Shown: in pieces, positions 12,510-14,360 of the stretch
Numbering within the stretch: the first letter of the stretch is position 1
Layout of the letters: every line of letters begins with the position of its first letter
DNA from: an uncultured Clostridia bacterium
GTDB taxonomy: Bacteria > Bacillota > Clostridia > Christensenellales > Aristaeellaceae
DNA: 14,360 nt
Direction: 5' to 3'
Assembly: GCA_934631055.1 (NCBI GenBank)
Contig: CAKTXP010000045.1
Coordinates: 1 to 14,360 of the forward strand
Position numbers and translations under genes: made by a program
The notes under the pieces: model-generated
What the model was told of the DNA's origin: nothing
Databases searched by the model: none
What the model saw: the letters and a program-made list of their open reading frames with translations, nothing else

Positions 12510-14242
12510 TGACAGACGAAGGAAAACTGCCCGGCTATTTGCAGGATGCGCCGCAGAATGGGCATATATATGGAACACTTTCCTATAACCGCAGAAGTAA
12601 ATGCTGGACCATCAAGGGCGAACCCTGTGTGACGGAAATGGCGACGCGGCTTTTTCCGGGCAGCGAGAGACGGCGGGGAGAAGCGCGATTCACAGCGAAT
12701 CGACGCATCATCGGCGATGTCAACTGGCTGATGCTGCGCTATCCGCTGGAAATTGCGCCGCGCGACCGCGGATTATGGGAAAACGCGCTGGCGCAGGCGC
12801 GGGAACATGCGCTCCTGCGCGCGCAGGCAGAGAAGCTTCCGCGCAGAAGCATGCCGCCGGAGGGTACGTTTGAAGGCGAACTTCGGGAATTTCAAAAGGA
12901 AGGATTGTCTTTTCTGCTTGCTAATCCGCGGACCCTGCTTGCCGATGAGATGGGCTTGGGCAAAACGGTTCAGGCGCTCGCCTGTCTGGCGGCGACGAGG
13001 GAGTTTCCGGCGCTGGTCGTCGTGCCGCCGCATCTTCTGCGCAATTGGCAGAAGGAGATTGCGCGCTTTTTGCGCATAGACGGAAAACCGGCACGCGTCT
13101 GCGTACTGATGGGATTGAAACCCTATCAGCCGCCGGAAGCCGATGTCTATATTATTCACTATCTGCTGCTGAGAGGATGGAAACAGGCGCTGCCCCAAAT
13201 GGGATTTCGAGCGGTCGTCTTTGACGAGATTCAGGAGCTGCGTCACGGCGGGACGGAAAAGTACTCGGCGGCAAGCCTGCTGGCGGAAGGATGCGAGCGG
13301 GTTATCGGACTATCCGGAACGCCGATCTATAATAAAGGCTCGGAGATATGGAATGTCGTTAATATTCTGGATTTTCACTGTCTGGGCGATTGGGAGAGCT
13401 TCACGCGCGCGTGGTGCGACGGTTATGGCAACCATCTTGTGCGCAATCCGGCGCTGTTAGGCGAGCATCTTCGCAGAGAGGGATTGATCCTCCGCCGGAC
13501 AAAGAGCGAAGTGCTGGCGGAACTTCCGCCTAAACGCAGACTTGTGCAGGAAATTGATTCGGATGATAAGGTGTACCGTGAATTGATGCGTCCGGTGATG
13601 GATATGCTCGGCAGTCTGCGGGCGCTGCATCCTGATGCGAAAGAGCGCGCGATGCTGGAGGAACAGGTCGGACGCGGTGAGCGGCAGGCAACCGGCATGG
13701 CGAAAGCGCCGTTTGTCGCGGCGTTTGTGCGTGCGCTGGAAGATAGCGGCGAAAAGGTGCTGCTATTTGCGCACCATCACGCAGTGATGGATATTTATAG
13801 AAAGGAACTCGCCGCATATCACCCGGTTTTCATCACAGGACGGGAAAGTATGGGGCAAAAGGAAGATGCGGTTGCGCGGTTCATGGAAGGGAAAACGAAC
13901 CTGTGCGTGATTTCCCTGCGTGCCGCTTCCGGACTGAATTTGCAGAGAGCCAGCTGCGTGGTCTTTGGAGAACTGGATTGGTCGCCCGCCGTGCATAGCC
14001 AGGCGGAGGATCGGGCGCATAGAATGGGACAAAAGGATTCCATTCTGTGCTATTATCTCGTCGCACCGCAGGGGTCGGATCGGGATATGCAGGATGCGCT
14101 GGGATTGAAGGTCAGCCAGTTCGTTGCGCTGATGGGCGATCAGACGCCGCAGCTGAGTGGCGTGCAGGATGCTCAGATGGCGGCTAAGGCACATATCGAA
14201 CGAATGCTGGAACGATATGAAAAGGATGGGGAAAAGATGTAA
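12506..14242 (+). CDS. SNF2-family helicase/translocase, phage-like short type
   Basis: This 578-residue ATP-driven DNA translocase has both RecA-like lobes. Walker A is DEMGLGKT (147-154), motif II is DEIQ (240-243, in place of DEAH), motif III is LSGTP (269-273) and LILRRTKSEV (327-336) opens the second lobe. There, VISLRAASGLNLQ (468-480) and QAEDRAHRMGQ (499-509) are motifs V and VI. The N-terminal 115 residues (GTLSYNRRSKCWTIKGEP, RLFPGS, NWLMLRYPLEI) are a separate module resembling those on phage SNF2 proteins, perhaps for substrate recognition. ATG 12506 is chosen because it makes an ATGA overlap with the upstream stop and has GGGGGA (12490-12495) before it; ATG 12509 and TTG 12488 are alternatives. 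There is no C-terminal nuclease, so the coupled small nuclease may supply cleavage. It could serve defence, repair or be a phage remnant. Confidence 0.9.
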   Translation: MMTDEGKLPGYLQDAPQNGHIYGTLSYNRRSKCWTIKGEPCVTEMATRLFPGSERRRGEARFTANRRIIGDVNWLMLRYPLEIAPRDRGLWENALAQAREHALLRAQAEKLPRRSMPPEGTFEGELREFQKEGLSFLLANPRTLLADEMGLGKTVQALACLAATREFPALVVVPPHLLRNWQKEIARFLRIDGKPARVCVLMGLKPYQPPEADVYIIHYLLLRGWKQALPQMGFRAVVFDEIQELRHGGTEKYSAASLLAEGCERVIGLSGTPIYNKGSEIWNVVNILDFHCLGDWESFTRAWCDGYGNHLVRNPALLGEHLRREGLILRRTKSEVLAELPPKRRLVQEIDSDDKVYRELMRPVMDMLGSLRALHPDAKERAMLEEQVGRGERQATGMAKAPFVAAFVRALEDSGEKVLLFAHHHAVMDIYRKELAAYHPVFITGRESMGQKEDAVARFMEGKTNLCVISLRAASGLNLQRASCVVFGELDWSPAVHSQAEDRAHRMGQKDSILCYYLVAPQGSDRDMQDALGLKVSQFVALMGDQTPQLSGVQDAQMAAKAHIERMLERYEKDGEKM

Positions 14243-14277
14243 GCAAATTCAAGCTGCCGCGAAGCGAAGAAGGGAGT

Positions 14278-14322
14278 CTGAGGGACAATGTCCCTCAGGC
14301 GGGGATTGGGGCGGCAGCCCCA
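14278..14322. repeat. Paired hairpins, possible dispersed intergenic repeat
   Basis: A perfect 8-bp stem CTGAGGGA-caatg-TCCCTCAG (14278-14298) is followed by TGGGGC-ggca-GCCCCA (14307-14322). The surrounding bases (GGGAGTCTGAGGGACAATG...) look like an intergenic repeat family common in Clostridia, recalled from memory and not checked. There is no T-tract on the plus strand, so it is at best a weak terminator for the SNF2 gene. Positions 14243-14277 hold nothing else recognisable. Confidence 0.4.
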
Positions 14323-14360
14323 TCGTTCTCCAGCCGCTCTTTGACCTCATCCGTCAAGGG
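14295..14360 (-). CDS. Possible C-terminal tail of a convergent gene
   Basis: Reading the minus strand from the window edge gives PLTDEVKERLENDGAAAPIPA and then TGA at 14295-14297. The first half looks like a genuine helical protein end, while GAAAPIPA is encoded by the hairpin repeat. With only 21 codons visible, this may equally be chance. If real, it is convergent with the SNF2 gene, and the repeat provides its last eight residues and stop. Confidence 0.28.
   Translation of the reverse strand, partial: PLTDEVKERLENDGAAAPIPA

Overview
The window looks like a chromosomal segment of a gut-type Clostridia (Firmicutes) bacterium. The evidence is indirect: high GC (roughly mid-50s %, my estimate), strong GGAGG-type ribosome binding sites, a CIRCE heat-shock operator, a YkuD-type cell-wall protein, and glycosidases of the kind common in fibre-degrading gut Clostridia. 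No rRNA, tRNA, CRISPR array, transposase or integrase was seen. I cannot name the species.

Layout. Positions 1-5816 hold three minus-strand genes. From upstream to downstream they are a secreted GH3 glycosidase with its two catalytic domains in reversed order (2961-5816), a secreted protein of unknown function (1820-2836), and, after a terminator, an NCS2/AzgA-like purine permease that runs off the left edge (1-1681). Positions 5817-6161 are a divergent control region rich in repeats and dyads. It separates the GH3 gene from a plus-strand exported LacZ-type GH2 beta-galactosidase (6162-9530). After the GH2 terminator comes an AT-rich gap, then an Hsp20 small heat-shock gene (9944-10357). Its promoter is embedded in a CIRCE operator and it has a long structured leader. 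Two back-to-back terminators divide it from a convergent minus-strand gene (10460-11875) for an exported Ig-like/SH3/YkuD protein whose catalytic Cys and His appear to be replaced. A second divergent promoter pair (11955-12037) then drives a two-gene plus-strand operon: a small RecB-like PD-(D/E)XK nuclease (12138-12509) translationally coupled through an ATGA overlap to a short SNF2 helicase (12506-14242). The right end carries paired hairpins and possibly the tail of a convergent gene.

How the parts work together. GH3 and GH2 both carry signal peptides and share one control region, so they probably release sugars outside the membrane together. The Hsp20 gene is a stress module under HrcA. 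The nuclease-SNF2 pair resembles nucleic-acid modules of phages and mobile islands and could be a defence or repair unit. It, the degenerate YkuD domain, and the GH3/GH2 control region are the most promising places to look for something undescribed.
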